From contig CANGIQ010000001.1 of the NCBI GenBank assembly GCA_947453965.1, positions 234,446-298,445 on the forward strand: 64,000 nucleotides of DNA, given 5' to 3'. A program made the position numbers and the translations under genes. The notes below the pieces were generated by a model. The model saw nothing but the letters and a program-made list of their open reading frames with translations. It was not told the origin of the DNA and made no database searches. This document shows, in pieces, positions 34,910-45,066 of the stretch; the first letter of the stretch is position 1, and the number at the start of each line of letters is the position of its first letter. Source of the stretch: Comamonadaceae bacterium (GTDB lineage Bacteria > Pseudomonadota > Gammaproteobacteria > Burkholderiales > Burkholderiaceae_C).

Positions 34910-36007
34910 TTAACGCAAATCGTCAGCCAAGAGCTTCAAGATCTGTTGTGTGATTGGGCTGTTTTCGAGTTGGCCGGCAGCGTTTTGCACACTGACTTCT
35001 GATTTGCCATCCGCGGTACTGAGCTTGATACGGTATTTCACCGGCCCGGTTTCAGGCGTGGAGCTGCTGAACATTTTGCTGAAGAAGCCTTTTTCTTCAA
35101 TGTTGGTGTTCACATAGCGGACAAAGTAAACGCCTTGTGCGCGATCGCGATCTTCGACGGTGAACCCTGTACGGTCAAGGGCCAAGCCCACACGTCGCCA
35201 TGTGACATCGAACGAGTCAGGCACGAGCAAGACATTGCCACTGGCTCGTGCGACCACCGTTGCACGCGTGGGGGTAGCTGAGGTATTCGCGAAACTCGCT
35301 TTCGCTTGTTCGGTGGAGACACCCAGTTTGATCATCAAACGTGTGAGGAATTCAGCTTCCAATTCCTTGTCGTTAGGGCGGGGCTGCCAAATCGTACGAC
35401 TCTTGTTTTGATCGGCGTACTCTTCGCTCAAACCGCGATGGGTCACAAAAATATCGACGCCACCGCTGCTGTTGCGCTCAATCCGGGTGCGGAATTTGTC
35501 GCGCTCTCCGGTGGAATAAAAACTGTTTAAAACCTTGCCCAGGGTACGGCGGATGAAATCTTGTGGGAGCTTGGCGCGGTTTTCGGCCCATTCGGTTTCC
35601 AGCAATCCCAGTTGCTGTTGATCCACCACGTATTCAAAGCCGTTTTCTTTCCAAAACGCATGCACGATGGGCCACACATCGTCGGCAGAGCGATTGACCA
35701 CCAACCAACGTTGCTGTCCATCGCGCTCAATGCGTGCTTCGTTGACCTGTTTGGCCGCTGTGTTGGAGACGGCATTGCTTGGGCGCACCCCCATGCTGCT
35801 GGCTGTGACCGAGCCGCCGGGCACGGAATAGCGTGTGTCGCGGGTGAGTTGGGTCAGATCAGGTGGAATGTCGAGTGTGACGGTCTTGGCCGCACCATCG
35901 GTTTTGTAGTTGACTTTGTCGCTGTCCATCAAAGAACCGCAAGCGCTCACCAAACTGAGCAAAGACAGCGCAATAGACAGGCGCGTAAATGAGAAAGAAA
36001 ACTTCAC
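34910..36007 (-). CDS. bamC: Outer membrane assembly lipoprotein BamC
   Basis: A 365-residue lipoprotein of the BAM complex, which inserts beta-barrel proteins. The signal ends in LVSAC with acceptor Cys23 and is followed by the unstructured BamD-contacting stretch (GSLMDSDKVNYKTDG, DIPPDLTQL). Two helix-grip domains follow, the first with RWLVVNRSADDVWPIVHAFWKENGF. The gene lies 20 bases downstream of dapA, the conserved location (the old name dapX reflects it). Start is GTG 36007. Confidence 0.92.
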   Translation of the reverse strand: MKFSFSFTRLSIALSLLSLVSACGSLMDSDKVNYKTDGAAKTVTLDIPPDLTQLTRDTRYSVPGGSVTASSMGVRPSNAVSNTAAKQVNEARIERDGQQRWLVVNRSADDVWPIVHAFWKENGFEYVVDQQQLGLLETEWAENRAKLPQDFIRRTLGKVLNSFYSTGERDKFRTRIERNSSGGVDIFVTHRGLSEEYADQNKSRTIWQPRPNDKELEAEFLTRLMIKLGVSTEQAKASFANTSATPTRATVVARASGNVLLVPDSFDVTWRRVGLALDRTGFTVEDRDRAQGVYFVRYVNTNIEEKGFFSKMFSSSTPETGPVKYRIKLSTADGKSEVSVQNAAGQLENSPITQQILKLLADDLR

Positions 36008-36027
36008 AGCGATGGCCTTTGTCGAGA

Positions 36028-36921
36028 TCAGATCAAACCCGCAGCGCGCAAAGCGCCTTCAACCACGGGTTCGTTGGCGGAGGAAAGTTCGGTCATGGGC
36101 AAGCGCAAGGTGGGGCCGCACAGCCCCATGCGGTGCATGGCCCATTTCACCGGAATGGGGTTGGCTTCCACAAACAGGTGTTTGTGGACAGGCATCAACT
36201 TGAATTGAATCTCCATGGCGCGTTTGACGTCGCCTGCAATCGCAGCAACACACAATTCGTGCATCAAGCGTGGGGCCACGTTGGCCGTCACGCTGATGTT
36301 GCCTTGGCCGCCACACAGCATCAAAGCCACCGCAGTGGGGTCGTCGCCAGAGTAAATGGCAAAGCCTTGGGGCACATCACGGATCAGCCATTGGGCGCGT
36401 TCGATGTTGCCGGTGGCTTCTTTCATGCCCACGATGCCAGGCACCTGGGCCAAGCGCAGCACTGTGTCGTGCGCCATATCAGCCACTGAGCGACCGGGCA
36501 CGTTGTACAAAATCACCGGCAAGTCCACCGCTTCTGCAATGGCCTTGAAGTGGCGGTATTGGCCCTCTTGGGTGGGCTTGTTGTAGTAGGGCACCACTTG
36601 CAGTTGGCAATGAGCGCCAACTTTTTTGGCGAACTTGGCCAGCTCAATCGCTTCAGCTGTCGAGTTGGCACCGCAGCCCGCCATGATGGGCACGTGGCGC
36701 TCGGTGTGCTTGGCAGCTTGCTCTACGGAGACGCGGATGATTTCGCAGTGTTCTTCCACATTGACGGTGGGGGACTCGCCGGTGGTGCCCACCACGCCGA
36801 TGCAATCGGTGCCTTCGGCAATGTGCCAGTCGATGAGCTTGCGCAGATTCGGGTAGTCGACGCTGCCGTCTTCATGCATGGGGGTGGTCAAAGCCACGAT
36901 GCTGCCGGTAATGGGTGTCAT
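36028..36921 (-). CDS. dapA: 4-hydroxy-tetrahydrodipicolinate synthase
   Basis: A 297-residue TIM-barrel aldolase condensing pyruvate and aspartate semialdehyde in the lysine/diaminopimelate pathway. Active-site features: the GTTGE motif with Thr46/Thr47, YYNKPTQEG, Tyr139 (LYNVPGR) and Schiff-base Lys167 (GMKEATG). Length is normal. It heads the dapA-bamC-MBL unit; 63 bases separate it from the methyltransferase gene upstream. Confidence 0.97.
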   Translation of the reverse strand: MTPITGSIVALTTPMHEDGSVDYPNLRKLIDWHIAEGTDCIGVVGTTGESPTVNVEEHCEIIRVSVEQAAKHTERHVPIMAGCGANSTAEAIELAKFAKKVGAHCQLQVVPYYNKPTQEGQYRHFKAIAEAVDLPVILYNVPGRSVADMAHDTVLRLAQVPGIVGMKEATGNIERAQWLIRDVPQGFAIYSGDDPTAVALMLCGGQGNISVTANVAPRLMHELCVAAIAGDVKRAMEIQFKLMPVHKHLFVEANPIPVKWAMHRMGLCGPTLRLPMTELSSANEPVVEGALRAAGLI

Positions 36922-36984
36922 GTCCGCTATGGGGTCAAAGGGAAAAAAGCCATTCTAACGAGTGTGGTGTGTCAATTTGACGCA

Positions 36985-37536
36985 TCACAGTGGGTAGCGA
37001 ATGGGGTGAATGGGATGGGCGGGTGATCGCACTGCCACGATGCGCTGTACAAAACGATCTGGCGTGGTTAAAAAACCTTCTTCAAAAGCCACCACGTGCA
37101 GGTCACGGCAGACCTCCAGCAGTTCACCGTGTCGCAGCAAGAAGTCTGGGCGCGATGGTTTGCCCACGGTTTCGTTGCCCTGGGCAAAAGTTTCGTAAAT
37201 CAACACACCGCCTTCGGCCAAGCAGCTCAGCAACTGGGGCCACAGGGCGCGCCACAAGTAGTGGGTAACGACGATGCCACCAAAGCGGCGATCAACCAGG
37301 GGCCAGGGCGCGTTTTCCAGGTCGGCACACAAGGTCTCGCCCCACGGGGCGCAGGCGGCCAGTGCCTCTGCGTTGTGGTCTACCCCCAGCACCGAATGAC
37401 CCAACGCTGCTAGGTGACGCATGTGTCGTCCATGGCCACAGGCCAGATCGAGGACTTGGCTTTTGGGGGCAATCAAATGGGCCCACCGTGCCACCCAAGG
37501 CGATGGGGTTGGTGTGCTGTGTGGCGAGGCTGTCAT
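36985..37536 (-). CDS. Class I SAM-dependent methyltransferase
   Basis: A 183-residue cytoplasmic methyltransferase with the SAM-binding motif I VLDLACGHGRHMRHLAALG and the acidic end of strand 2 in VLGVDHN. It continues GGIVVTHYLWRALWPQLL and ETFAQGNE, which recall the TehB-like subgroup (DUF-type methyltransferase 11/25). The substrate is unknown. The frame extends to 37689, but ATG 37536 two bases beyond the SDR stop suits the operon, and upstream residues overlap the SDR gene. Confidence 0.87.
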   Translation of the reverse strand: MTASPHSTPTPSPWVARWAHLIAPKSQVLDLACGHGRHMRHLAALGHSVLGVDHNAEALAACAPWGETLCADLENAPWPLVDRRFGGIVVTHYLWRALWPQLLSCLAEGGVLIYETFAQGNETVGKPSRPDFLLRHGELLEVCRDLHVVAFEEGFLTTPDRFVQRIVAVRSPAHPIHPIRYPL

Positions 37537-37538
37537 GC

Positions 37539-38345
37539 TTATTTTTGAGGGCTTTTCAAGGCGGCCCAGGCCATTTTTTCCACCAAACCAGGGGCGATCA
37601 GTTTGAGCCAGCGCCCGAGCTTGCCTTGCCAAGTCATCACCACTTCGCGCTCGCGTGCCCACATGCCTTGCAGAATCAGCGCTGCGCATTCGGCCACCGG
37701 CATGGCGCGGTCTTCTTTGAGGCCACTGGACCCTGCCGTTTGACCTTTGGCGTTGAGGCCGTTGACGCGGATTTGCGTGTCAACGACGCCCGGGTAAGCG
37801 GTGGTGACGCTGACACCCGAACCCAGCAATTCAGCGCGCAGGGCCTCAAAAAACCCCGTCATGGCGAATTTGGATGCGCTGTAGGCCGTGCGCCCAGGCA
37901 CGCCCACCAGCCCTGCCAAAGAGGCCATCGCCACGATGCGGCCCTGGCGCGCACGTATATGGGGCAACGCGGCATGGGTGCACCAGACGCTACCCCACAA
38001 GTTCACCAGCATCAGCGACTCGTACCACGCCAGGTCATCGGCATGCACCTCGGACAGCATGGCGTGGGCGGAAACGCCCGCGTTGTTGATCAGCACATCG
38101 ATGCCACCGCATTCGGCCACCGTGGTGTCGATCAATTGGCGGCATTGCTGTGGGTCGCTCACATCGGTGCGAATTACACGCACGCTCGCGCCCAAGGCTT
38201 GGCACGCCGCGGCGACTTGTTGGAGCAGGGCTTCTTGACGCGCTGCCAAGACCAGCTGCACATCGGGGCCCAGCTGCTTGGCCAGTTGACGCGCCAGCTC
38301 TGCGCCAATGCCGTCGGATGCGCCGGTGATGAGGATGGTTTGCAT
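37539..38345 (-). CDS. Short-chain dehydrogenase/reductase
   Basis: A 268-residue Rossmann-fold oxidoreductase: cofactor motif TGASDGIG (7-14), NNAG (87-90), and catalytic Ser142, Tyr155 and Lys159 (YSASK). The motif and the Arg of LAARQEAL suggest NADP preference. A hydrophobic C-terminal stretch (LKLIAPGLVEKMAWAALKS) occurs in membrane-associated SDRs of this group. It starts one base after the stop of the 46-residue membrane protein gene and two bases before the methyltransferase start. The substrate is unknown. Confidence 0.9.
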   Translation of the reverse strand: MQTILITGASDGIGAELARQLAKQLGPDVQLVLAARQEALLQQVAAACQALGASVRVIRTDVSDPQQCRQLIDTTVAECGGIDVLINNAGVSAHAMLSEVHADDLAWYESLMLVNLWGSVWCTHAALPHIRARQGRIVAMASLAGLVGVPGRTAYSASKFAMTGFFEALRAELLGSGVSVTTAYPGVVDTQIRVNGLNAKGQTAGSSGLKEDRAMPVAECAALILQGMWAREREVVMTWQGKLGRWLKLIAPGLVEKMAWAALKSPQK

Positions 38346-38346
38346 C

Positions 38347-38487
38347 TTAGAAACAGCTCCACATTTGGTTGGCCAAGGTCATCAAAAACAAGGGCTGCAA
38401 GTACAAGGACAGCACGCTCAGCAAAATCAGCGTGCAGAGCACGCCGATCAGCAACGTGCGCCAATGGCTGCGCCACTTTTGCATCAT
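38347..38487 (-). CDS. Small single-span membrane protein, 46 residues
   Basis: A short gene starting ATG 38487 (a second ATG follows directly). The product begins MMQKWRSHWRTLL, then a hydrophobic helix LLIGVLCTLILLSVLSLYL, and ends NQMWSCF. The positive N-terminus predicts N-in topology. Its ATG overlaps the stop of the MFS gene (TGATG) and its stop is one base from the SDR start, so all are translationally linked. This tight packing, with no wasted bases, is the main evidence that it is real. Function is unknown; an accessory subunit or chaperone of the MFS transporter is conceivable. Confidence 0.65.
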   Translation of the reverse strand: MMQKWRSHWRTLLIGVLCTLILLSVLSLYLQPLFLMTLANQMWSCF

Positions 38488-39707
38488 CAGGCCGTAGCGG
38501 TGTGGTGGCCGCGTGCAATGGCGGTTTCACGCACGGGCAAGTTCACGCCCGCAGCAAAAATGCCCAAAGCGATCGAGATGTACCAAACGACGTCGTAGCT
38601 GCCGGTTTGGTCGTACAAGTAACCACCCAACCACACGCCCATGAAGCTGCCAATTTGGTGGCTGAAGAACACAAAGCCGCCCAGCATGGACAAGTGCGCC
38701 ACGCCAAAAATTTGCGCCACCACGGCATTGGTAGGAGGCACGGTGGAAAGCCACAAAAAGCCCATCACAGCCGAGAAGACGTAAACACTCAGGGGCGTCA
38801 GCGGCGCCAGCAAGAACAACACGATGGCGACCGAGCGTGAGAAATAAATGAACGACAAAATCTTGCGTTTGGCCAGCCGCTGGCCCAAGCTGCCGGCGAT
38901 GTAGGTGCCAAACACGTTGAACAAACCAATCAAGGCCAGTGCGATGCTGGCCACTTCGGGCGCCATGTTGTGGTCGCGCAAATAGCTGGGCATGTGCACG
39001 CCGATGAACACCACCTGAAAACCGCAGACAAAGTAGCCCGCCATCAACAGCTGAAAACTGGGGTAGGTGAAGGCCTCGCGCAGCGCATGCAAGATTGATT
39101 GGTCGCGATGCGGCGTGGCACCACCCGCAAAACTCGGCTCACGCAAGCCGAAAGCGAGTGGAATCACCATCAAGGCGGCGAGTCCCAACCACACCAGGGC
39201 CTCTTGCCAGCCGAGGGTGCTGATCAGGTAGCCCTCAGTGGGCACCATCAAAAACTGGCCGAATGATCCGGCGGCGGCGGCGACGCCCATGGCCCAGGAT
39301 CGTTTTTCAGCGCTCACGTTCCTGCCAATCACGCCGTAAATCACGGCATAGGTGGTCCCGGCTTGCGCAATGCCAATCAGCACGCCTGCCGTCGCAGTGA
39401 ACATGGCGGGCGTGGCTGAATACGCCATGCCGATCAAACCCAAGGCATACATCACGGCACAACTCACGATGACGCGAAAGGCGCCAAAGCGGTCGGCCAA
39501 CATGCCCGAAAAAATGCCTGAAAAGCCCCAGGTGAGGTTTTGAATCGCAATCGCCATCGCGAAGTTTTCGCGGGTCCAGTTTTGCGCTTGGGTGATGGGC
39601 TGCAACCACAGGCCAAAGCCGTGGCGCACGCCCATGGACAAGGTGACGATGGCTGCCCCGCAGGCCAGCACTTGCCACATGGGCAGTGTTTTGTTGGTAT
39701 GAGTCAT
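38487..39707 (-). CDS. MFS transporter (OFA/monocarboxylate type)
   Basis: A 406-residue 12-helix major facilitator. The N-half has GVRHGFGLWLQPITQAQNWTRENFAMAIAIQNLTWGFSGIFSGMLADRFGAFRVI, typical of the oxalate/formate and monocarboxylate-like group with the loop 2-3 G-x3-D-R motif (GMLADRFG). The second half has GSLGQRLAKRKILSF. It probably imports or exports a carboxylate. It begins the five-gene minus-strand run; parE is divergent 131 bases away. Confidence 0.9.
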   Translation of the reverse strand: MTHTNKTLPMWQVLACGAAIVTLSMGVRHGFGLWLQPITQAQNWTRENFAMAIAIQNLTWGFSGIFSGMLADRFGAFRVIVSCAVMYALGLIGMAYSATPAMFTATAGVLIGIAQAGTTYAVIYGVIGRNVSAEKRSWAMGVAAAAGSFGQFLMVPTEGYLISTLGWQEALVWLGLAALMVIPLAFGLREPSFAGGATPHRDQSILHALREAFTYPSFQLLMAGYFVCGFQVVFIGVHMPSYLRDHNMAPEVASIALALIGLFNVFGTYIAGSLGQRLAKRKILSFIYFSRSVAIVLFLLAPLTPLSVYVFSAVMGFLWLSTVPPTNAVVAQIFGVAHLSMLGGFVFFSHQIGSFMGVWLGGYLYDQTGSYDVVWYISIALGIFAAGVNLPVRETAIARGHHTATA

Positions 39708-39824
39708 ATCTAGGACTTTACCTAATGCGCCAAAGACAGGCTGTCGCCAGGGTTTGAAGACGGGGATTTCAGGGGTATGAATCGCTTGACTGTGATTTCA
39801 TCCAGTGGTCGATTGGAATCTGTC

Positions 39825-39830
39825 TACAAT
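39825..39830 (+). promoter_or_regulatory. -10 element for a probably leaderless parE transcript
   Basis: TACAAT ends 8 bases before the parE ATG at 39839; CCCGCCCC lies between and no ribosome site is visible. The -35 region is weak. Confidence 0.5.
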
Positions 39831-39838
39831 CCCGCCCC

Positions 39839-41818
39839 ATGGCAACAAAGCAACCCACGACACCTCCCCAGTACTCGGAAGGCTCGATTCGCGTTCTGAA
39901 GGGACTCGAACCCGTCAAGCAGCGTCCGGGCATGTACACCCGCACCGACAACCCCTTGCACATCATCCAAGAGGTGTTGGACAACGCGGCTGACGAAGCC
40001 TTGGCCGGGCACGGCAAAAAAATCAGCGTCACGCTGCACAGCGATGGCTCGGTCAGCATCGAAGATGATGGCCGTGGCATTCCGTTTGGCATGCACCCGG
40101 AAGAAAAGGCGCCCGTGATTGAACTGGTGTTCACCCGTTTGCACGCGGGCGGCAAGTTCGACAAAGGCTCGGGCGGCGCGTACAGCTTCTCGGGTGGTTT
40201 GCATGGCGTGGGCGTGAGCGTGACCAATGCGCTGGCCAAACGCATGGAAGCCACCTCGCACCGTGAAGGCCAAGTGGCCCGTTTGGTGTTCTCGGGCGGC
40301 GATGTGGTGGAAAAACTCAGCACCCGCAAACAAGAATCTGGCGACCGCAAGCAGGGCACCACCGTGCGCGTGTGGCCCGATGCCAAATACTTTGAATCCT
40401 CGGCTTTGCCGATGAACGAGCTGGTGCATTTGTTGCGCAGCAAGGCGGTGTTGATGCCCGGCGTGAGCGTGACGCTGACAAATGAGAAAACCAAAGACAC
40501 GCAAAACTGGCTCTACAAAGGTGGCTTGCGCGACTATTTGATGCAGACCCTGCACGGCGACCCCGTCATTCCTTTGTTTGAAGGCGATGGCTATGCCGAC
40601 AGCAACCATGACAGCTTTGCTGAAGGCGAGGGCGCGGCCTGGGCCGTGGCTTTCACCGAAGACGGCCAGCCTGTACGCGAGAGCTATGTCAACCTGATTC
40701 CCACCAGCGCGGGTGGCACGCACGACAGTGGCTTGCGTGATGGTTTGTTTAACGCGGTGAAGAGCTTTATCGAGCTGCACGCTTTGCTGCCCAAGGGCGT
40801 GAAGCTCTTGCCCGAAGACGTGTTTGCCCGTGCCAGCTATGTGCTGAGCGCCAAGGTGCTCGACCCACAGTTCCAAGGCCAAATCAAAGAACGCCTCAAC
40901 TCACGCGATGCCGTGCGTTTGGTGTCCAGCTATGTGCGACCCACCATGGAGCTGTGGCTCAACCAGCATGTGGAGTACGGCAAAAAACTGGCTGAGCTGG
41001 CCATCAAAGCCGCACAAACACGCCAAAAAGCAGGCCAGAAAGTCGAGAAGCGCAAAGGCTCTGGCGTGGCGGTATTGCCAGGCAAGCTGACCGATTGCGA
41101 AAGCAAAGACATTGCGCACAACGAAGTGTTCTTGGTCGAGGGCGACTCTGCGGGCGGCAGCGCCAAGATGGGCCGCGACAAAGAAAGCCAAGCTATTCTG
41201 CCGCTGCGCGGCAAGGTGCTCAACACTTGGGAAGTTGAGCGCGACCGTTTGTTCGCCAACAATGAAATTCACGATATTTCGGTGGCCATTGGCGTGGACC
41301 CCCACGGCCCCAATGACAGCCCTGACATGAGCGGCCTGCGCTATGGCAAGGTGTGTATCTTGTCGGACGCGGACGTGGACGGCTCGCACATCCAAGTGCT
41401 GCTGCTTACGTTGTTCTTTCGTCACTTCCCCAAGCTCATCGAAGCCGGCCATGTGTATGTGGCGCGCCCTCCGTTGTTCCGTGTGGACGCACCGGCGCGT
41501 GGCAAAAAGCCTGCTACTAAGGTCTATGCCTTGGACGAGGGCGAGCTCACGGCCATCCTCGACAAGCTGCGCAAAGACGGCGTGGCTGAGGGCAAGTGGA
41601 GCATCAGCCGCTTCAAGGGCTTGGGCGAGATGAGCGCCGAGCAACTGTGGGACACCACCTTGAACCCCGACACCCGTCGCCTCATGCCCGTGCAACTGGG
41701 CTTGCTGGACTTTGCCACCACCGAAGGTTTGATCACCCAACTCATGGGCAAGGGCGAAGCCGCCGCACGCCGTGAGCTGATGGAACTGCATGGTGATTCG
41801 ATTGAGATTGACGTATGA
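39839..41818 (+). CDS. parE: DNA topoisomerase IV subunit B
   Basis: A 659-residue type IIA topoisomerase ATPase subunit. GHKL motifs are [24 protein letters not shown] and [15 protein letters not shown]. The TOPRIM domain has [10 protein letters not shown] and the acidic [14 protein letters not shown]. Length and absence of a GyrB insert support ParE, and parC follows with an ATGA overlap. ParE with ParC decatenates daughter chromosomes. Confidence 0.96.
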   Translation: MATKQPTTPPQYSEGSIRVLKGLEPVKQRPGMYTRTDNPLHIIQEVLDNAADEALAGHGKKISVTLHSDGSVSIEDDGRGIPFGMHPEEKAPVIELVFTRLHAGGKFDKGSGGAYSFSGGLHGVGVSVTNALAKRMEATSHREGQVARLVFSGGDVVEKLSTRKQESGDRKQGTTVRVWPDAKYFESSALPMNELVHLLRSKAVLMPGVSVTLTNEKTKDTQNWLYKGGLRDYLMQTLHGDPVIPLFEGDGYADSNHDSFAEGEGAAWAVAFTEDGQPVRESYVNLIPTSAGGTHDSGLRDGLFNAVKSFIELHALLPKGVKLLPEDVFARASYVLSAKVLDPQFQGQIKERLNSRDAVRLVSSYVRPTMELWLNQHVEYGKKLAELAIKAAQTRQKAGQKVEKRKGSGVAVLPGKLTDCESKDIAHNEVFLVEGDSAGGSAKMGRDKESQAILPLRGKVLNTWEVERDRLFANNEIHDISVAIGVDPHGPNDSPDMSGLRYGKVCILSDADVDGSHIQVLLLTLFFRHFPKLIEAGHVYVARPPLFRVDAPARGKKPATKVYALDEGELTAILDKLRKDGVAEGKWSISRFKGLGEMSAEQLWDTTLNPDTRRLMPVQLGLLDFATTEGLITQLMGKGEAAARRELMELHGDSIEIDV

Positions 41819-44166
41819 CCGATTTGTTCACCCCTGACGTCGTCACCCCCGAGGCAGACGACGACCAAAGCCTGGGCCGTTACGCCCAACGCGCCTACCT
41901 GGAATACGCGCTGAGCGTGGTCAAAGGCCGCGCCTTGCCCGATGTGTGCGATGGCCAAAAGCCCGTGCAGCGCCGCATTCTGTATTCGATGTCCCGTATG
42001 GGCTTGGGCTTTAGCGGCCCCAACAACAACACAGGCGCCAAGCCCGTCAAGTGCGCCCGCGTGGTCGGTGACGTATTGGGCCGCTACCACCCCCACGGCG
42101 ACAGCGCGGCCTACGAAGCGCTGGTGCGCATGGCACAAGACTTTGCACAACGCTACCCGTTGATTGACGGCCAAGGCAACTTTGGCTCACGCGACGGTGA
42201 CGGAGCTGCCGCCATGCGCTATACCGAAGCGCGCTTGGCCAAAATCACTTCTCTGTTGCTGGACGAGATTGACGAAGGCACGGTGGACTTCCAGCCCAAC
42301 TACGATGGCTCAACCGAAGAGCCCAAGCAGTTGCCCGCACGCTTGCCGTTTGCCTTGCTCAATGGCGCCAGCGGCATTGCGGTGGGTATGGCCACGGAGA
42401 TCCCCAGCCACAACCTGCGCGAAGTGGCCGATGCCTGCGTGGCACTCATCAAGTCGCCCAAACTGAGCGACGAAGAGCTGTTGCAAATCTTGCCCGGGCC
42501 CGATTACCCCGGCGGCGGCCAAATCATCAGCAGCAGCACCGACATTGCCGATGCGTACCGCACAGGACGCGGTTCACTCAAAGTGCGCGCCCGTTGGGTG
42601 ATTGAAGACTTGGCCCGTGGCCAATGGCAGTTGGTGGTGAATGAGCTGCCGCCTGGCGTGAGCAGCCAACGCGTGCTGGAAGAGATTGAAGAACTCACCA
42701 ACCCCAAGGTCAAGACCGGCAAGAAAGCGCTGAGCGCCGAACAAACCCAACTCAAAGCCACGGTGTTGGCTGTGTTGGACGTGGTGCGCGATGAATCGAG
42801 CAAAGATGCCCCTGTGCGTTTGGTGTTCGAGCCCAAGACGCGCACCATTGAGCAACAAGAACTCATCACCACCTTGCTGGCGCACACCAGCTTAGAAACC
42901 TCGTCGTCCATCAACCTCACCATGGTGGGCATTGATGGTCGTCCTGTGCCCAAGTCGATGCGCGAGATGTTGACCGAGTGGATTGAGTTCCGCTCTGGCA
43001 CCATCCTGCGTCGCTCGCAGCACCGCTTGAGCAAAGTGCTGGACCGCATCCACATCTTGGAAGGCCGCCAGCTGGTGTTGCTCAACATCGACGAGGTGAT
43101 TGCCATCATCCGTCAGAGCGACGAGCCCAAACTGGCGCTGATCGAACGCTTCAAATTGAGTGAGCGCCAAGCCGAAGACATCTTGGAAATTCGCCTGCGT
43201 CAGCTGGCGCGTTTGGAAGCCATCAAGATCGAGCAAGAGCTCAAAGAGTTGCGCGACGAACAAGCCAAGCTCGAAGACATCGTGGGCAACCCCTCGGCGC
43301 TGCGCCGCTTGATGGTCAAAGAAATCGAAGCCGACGCCAAAACCTTTGCCGATCCACGCCGCACGCTGATTCAAGAAGAGAAAAAAGCGGTGGCCGAAGT
43401 CAAGGTCATTGACGAGCCGGTGACCGTGGTGGTCTCTGAGAAAGGTTGGGTGCGTGCACGCACCGGCCATGGCCACGAAGCCAGCGCCTTTGCTTTCAAG
43501 GCAGGCGACGGTTTGTACGGCACGTTTGAGTGCCGCACGGTGGACACTTTCATCGCGTTTGGCTCGAATGGTCGTATCTATTCGGTGCCCGTGTCGGCTT
43601 TGCCCGGCGCGCGCGGCGATGGTCAGCCGGTAACCACGCTGGTTGATTTGGAATCTGGCACCCAACTGCTGCACTATGTGGCGGGCCCCGCTGGCGCGAC
43701 ATACTTGCTCAGCAGCTCGGGTGGCTATGGCTTCATGGCCAACATCGAGCACATGATTTCGCGCAACAAAGGCGGCAAAGCCTTTATCACCGTGGGTGAG
43801 GGCGAAACCGTGTGCCGTCCATCGCCTGTGAGTGGTGGTTCGGGTGCGCAACCTGTGGCTGCGGCCACCCATGTGGCGTGTGCGTCCACTGGGGGGCGTT
43901 TCTTGACCTTTGAGTTGTCTGAACTCAAGATGAATGAAAAGGGCGGTCGTGGCTTGATGCTGATTGACCTCGAAGCCAAAGACGCCTTGGCTGGTGCTGC
44001 GGCCTACACCCGCAGCGTGCGCATCGAAGGCATTGGCCGAGGCGGCAAGGCGCGCGAAGAAACACTGGAGATTCGCAGCTTGAACAACGCCAGGGCCGCA
44101 CGCGCCAAAAAGGGCAAGGTGGCGGATTTGGGCTTTAAGCCCAATGCGGTGATTCGCGTCGAGTGA
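41815..44166 (+). CDS. parC: DNA topoisomerase IV subunit A
   Basis: A 783-residue subunit with the catalytic Tyr136 (MRYTEARL) that forms the covalent DNA link. The quinolone-resistance region [10 protein letters not shown] (92-101) has the sensitive-type Ser97 and Glu101. The breakage-reunion domain continues [18 protein letters not shown], then a coiled-coil tower (about 400-490) and a C-terminal beta-pinwheel region shorter than in GyrA, without a GyrA box. The frame overlaps parE by four bases. A strong terminator follows at 44222. Confidence 0.96.
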   Translation: MTDLFTPDVVTPEADDDQSLGRYAQRAYLEYALSVVKGRALPDVCDGQKPVQRRILYSMSRMGLGFSGPNNNTGAKPVKCARVVGDVLGRYHPHGDSAAYEALVRMAQDFAQRYPLIDGQGNFGSRDGDGAAAMRYTEARLAKITSLLLDEIDEGTVDFQPNYDGSTEEPKQLPARLPFALLNGASGIAVGMATEIPSHNLREVADACVALIKSPKLSDEELLQILPGPDYPGGGQIISSSTDIADAYRTGRGSLKVRARWVIEDLARGQWQLVVNELPPGVSSQRVLEEIEELTNPKVKTGKKALSAEQTQLKATVLAVLDVVRDESSKDAPVRLVFEPKTRTIEQQELITTLLAHTSLETSSSINLTMVGIDGRPVPKSMREMLTEWIEFRSGTILRRSQHRLSKVLDRIHILEGRQLVLLNIDEVIAIIRQSDEPKLALIERFKLSERQAEDILEIRLRQLARLEAIKIEQELKELRDEQAKLEDIVGNPSALRRLMVKEIEADAKTFADPRRTLIQEEKKAVAEVKVIDEPVTVVVSEKGWVRARTGHGHEASAFAFKAGDGLYGTFECRTVDTFIAFGSNGRIYSVPVSALPGARGDGQPVTTLVDLESGTQLLHYVAGPAGATYLLSSSGGYGFMANIEHMISRNKGGKAFITVGEGETVCRPSPVSGGSGAQPVAAATHVACASTGGRFLTFELSELKMNEKGGRGLMLIDLEAKDALAGAAAYTRSVRIEGIGRGGKAREETLEIRSLNNARAARAKKGKVADLGFKPNAVIRVE

Positions 44167-44221
44167 CTGTGACGCGGGAGCGTGCCCTAGGTTTCTGGGG
44201 TACGCAGATCAGGGGAGAAAC

Positions 44222-44250
44222 AAAAATGCGGCTCTATGAGCCGCATTTTT
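44222..44250. terminator. Bidirectional terminator between parC and the zinc-ribbon gene
   Basis: AAAAATGCGGCTC-TAT-GAGCCGCATTTTT: perfect 13-base arms with A and T tracts, between convergent genes. Confidence 0.93.
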
Positions 44251-44262
44251 ATGGGTGTGTGT

Positions 44263-44520
44263 TTAAGCTTTCGCTTTGGCCGCTGCGGCAGGTGCTGCGG
44301 GGTCGGCTTCTTTTTTCGGTGGGCTGCAATCGAAGCACACAAACATGGACGAACCCAAGATGCGTTTGAAAGAGCCGTTGTTACGGGGTTTGTGAACGCC
44401 GCACTTGATGCAGCTCATGGTGTCTCCGGTACGACCTAGACCTTCGAAAGGCGAACCGCCTTTTTTGGATTTGTAGCGCAAACCGTCATTGGAAATTTCT
44501 GTTTTTTCTGGGCGTGACAT
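44263..44520 (-). CDS. Small zinc-ribbon protein of unknown function
   Basis: An 85-residue basic protein. Two CxxC pairs (CIKCG and CFDC) 22 residues apart predict a zinc ribbon or treble clef. The N-terminus is polar (RPEKTEISNDGLRYKSKKGG) and the C-terminus is an Ala/Lys tail. I do not recognise it; it resembles the small conserved hypothetical zinc proteins of Burkholderiales. ATG 44520 is preferred over an upstream TTG at 44541. Ends at the shared terminator. Confidence 0.75.
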   Translation of the reverse strand: MSRPEKTEISNDGLRYKSKKGGSPFEGLGRTGDTMSCIKCGVHKPRNNGSFKRILGSSMFVCFDCSPPKKEADPAAPAAAAKAKA

Positions 44521-44601
44521 CGTTTTTGTTTTCTTAGACAAAAGCGTATTTTCGCAAATTTATCAACCGTCTTTCAAAAAGACAGGAAAAAGCCTGAAAA
44601 A

Positions 44602-45000
44602 CTAGTGAAAAAATCGCTTGCTGAAGCGTAAAACAGCAGGGCCAAAGCGTTTGGAGAGGGTTTGGCGGTGTTTGGCGAACAGCACATAGCCCGGTTGCAG
44701 GACGGGTTGCAGCCAAGGCCTGGACAAAAGCCAGGCCAATTTGTGCAGTTTGGCCAGTTTGTAGGCCTGCGCAAACACAGGCACACCCACCAAATAGTCG
44801 CCATTGGCCAAGCGGCCGTGAATTTGCGCCATGGCGGCATCGCAGGAAATATGGTGCGCTTGGGCGTCAAAGCCTGCTTGAGTCACATCCACAAAGCCCA
44901 GTTTGCCATCTGCATTGCGCGTTTGTAAAAACTCAATCTCGGCTTGGCACAGCGGGCACTGGCCGTCGTAGTAAAGCGTGAGTTCAGGTGCGCTGGGCAT
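44602..45000 (-). CDS. DCC-family thiol-disulfide oxidoreductase-like protein (DUF393)
   Basis: A 132-residue protein with the DCC motif in TLYYDGQCPLCQAEI near the N-terminus: a thioredoxin-like CxxC just after the first strand. RRNADGKL-like (here QTRNADGKLGFVDVTQ) and the GRLANGDYLVGVPVFAQAYK segment are also family features. DCC proteins are presumed redox enzymes without a known substrate. ATG 45000 places the motif at the normal position; an extension to 45027 lacks support. Confidence 0.87.
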   Translation of the reverse strand: MPSAPELTLYYDGQCPLCQAEIEFLQTRNADGKLGFVDVTQAGFDAQAHHISCDAAMAQIHGRLANGDYLVGVPVFAQAYKLAKLHKLAWLLSRPWLQPVLQPGYVLFAKHRQTLSKRFGPAVLRFSKRFFH

Positions 45001-45066
45001 GACAGGGGATGTTGAAAAACCAAACAATAATGTGATGTCTTGAGGCTAGCACACAAGGAAAAACCT

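Noticed and set aside
39824..40882. 352-residue minus-strand ORF, and similar ones in parE/parC (40901-41791, 42892-43872)
   Set aside because: Antisense shadows of topoisomerase IV genes.
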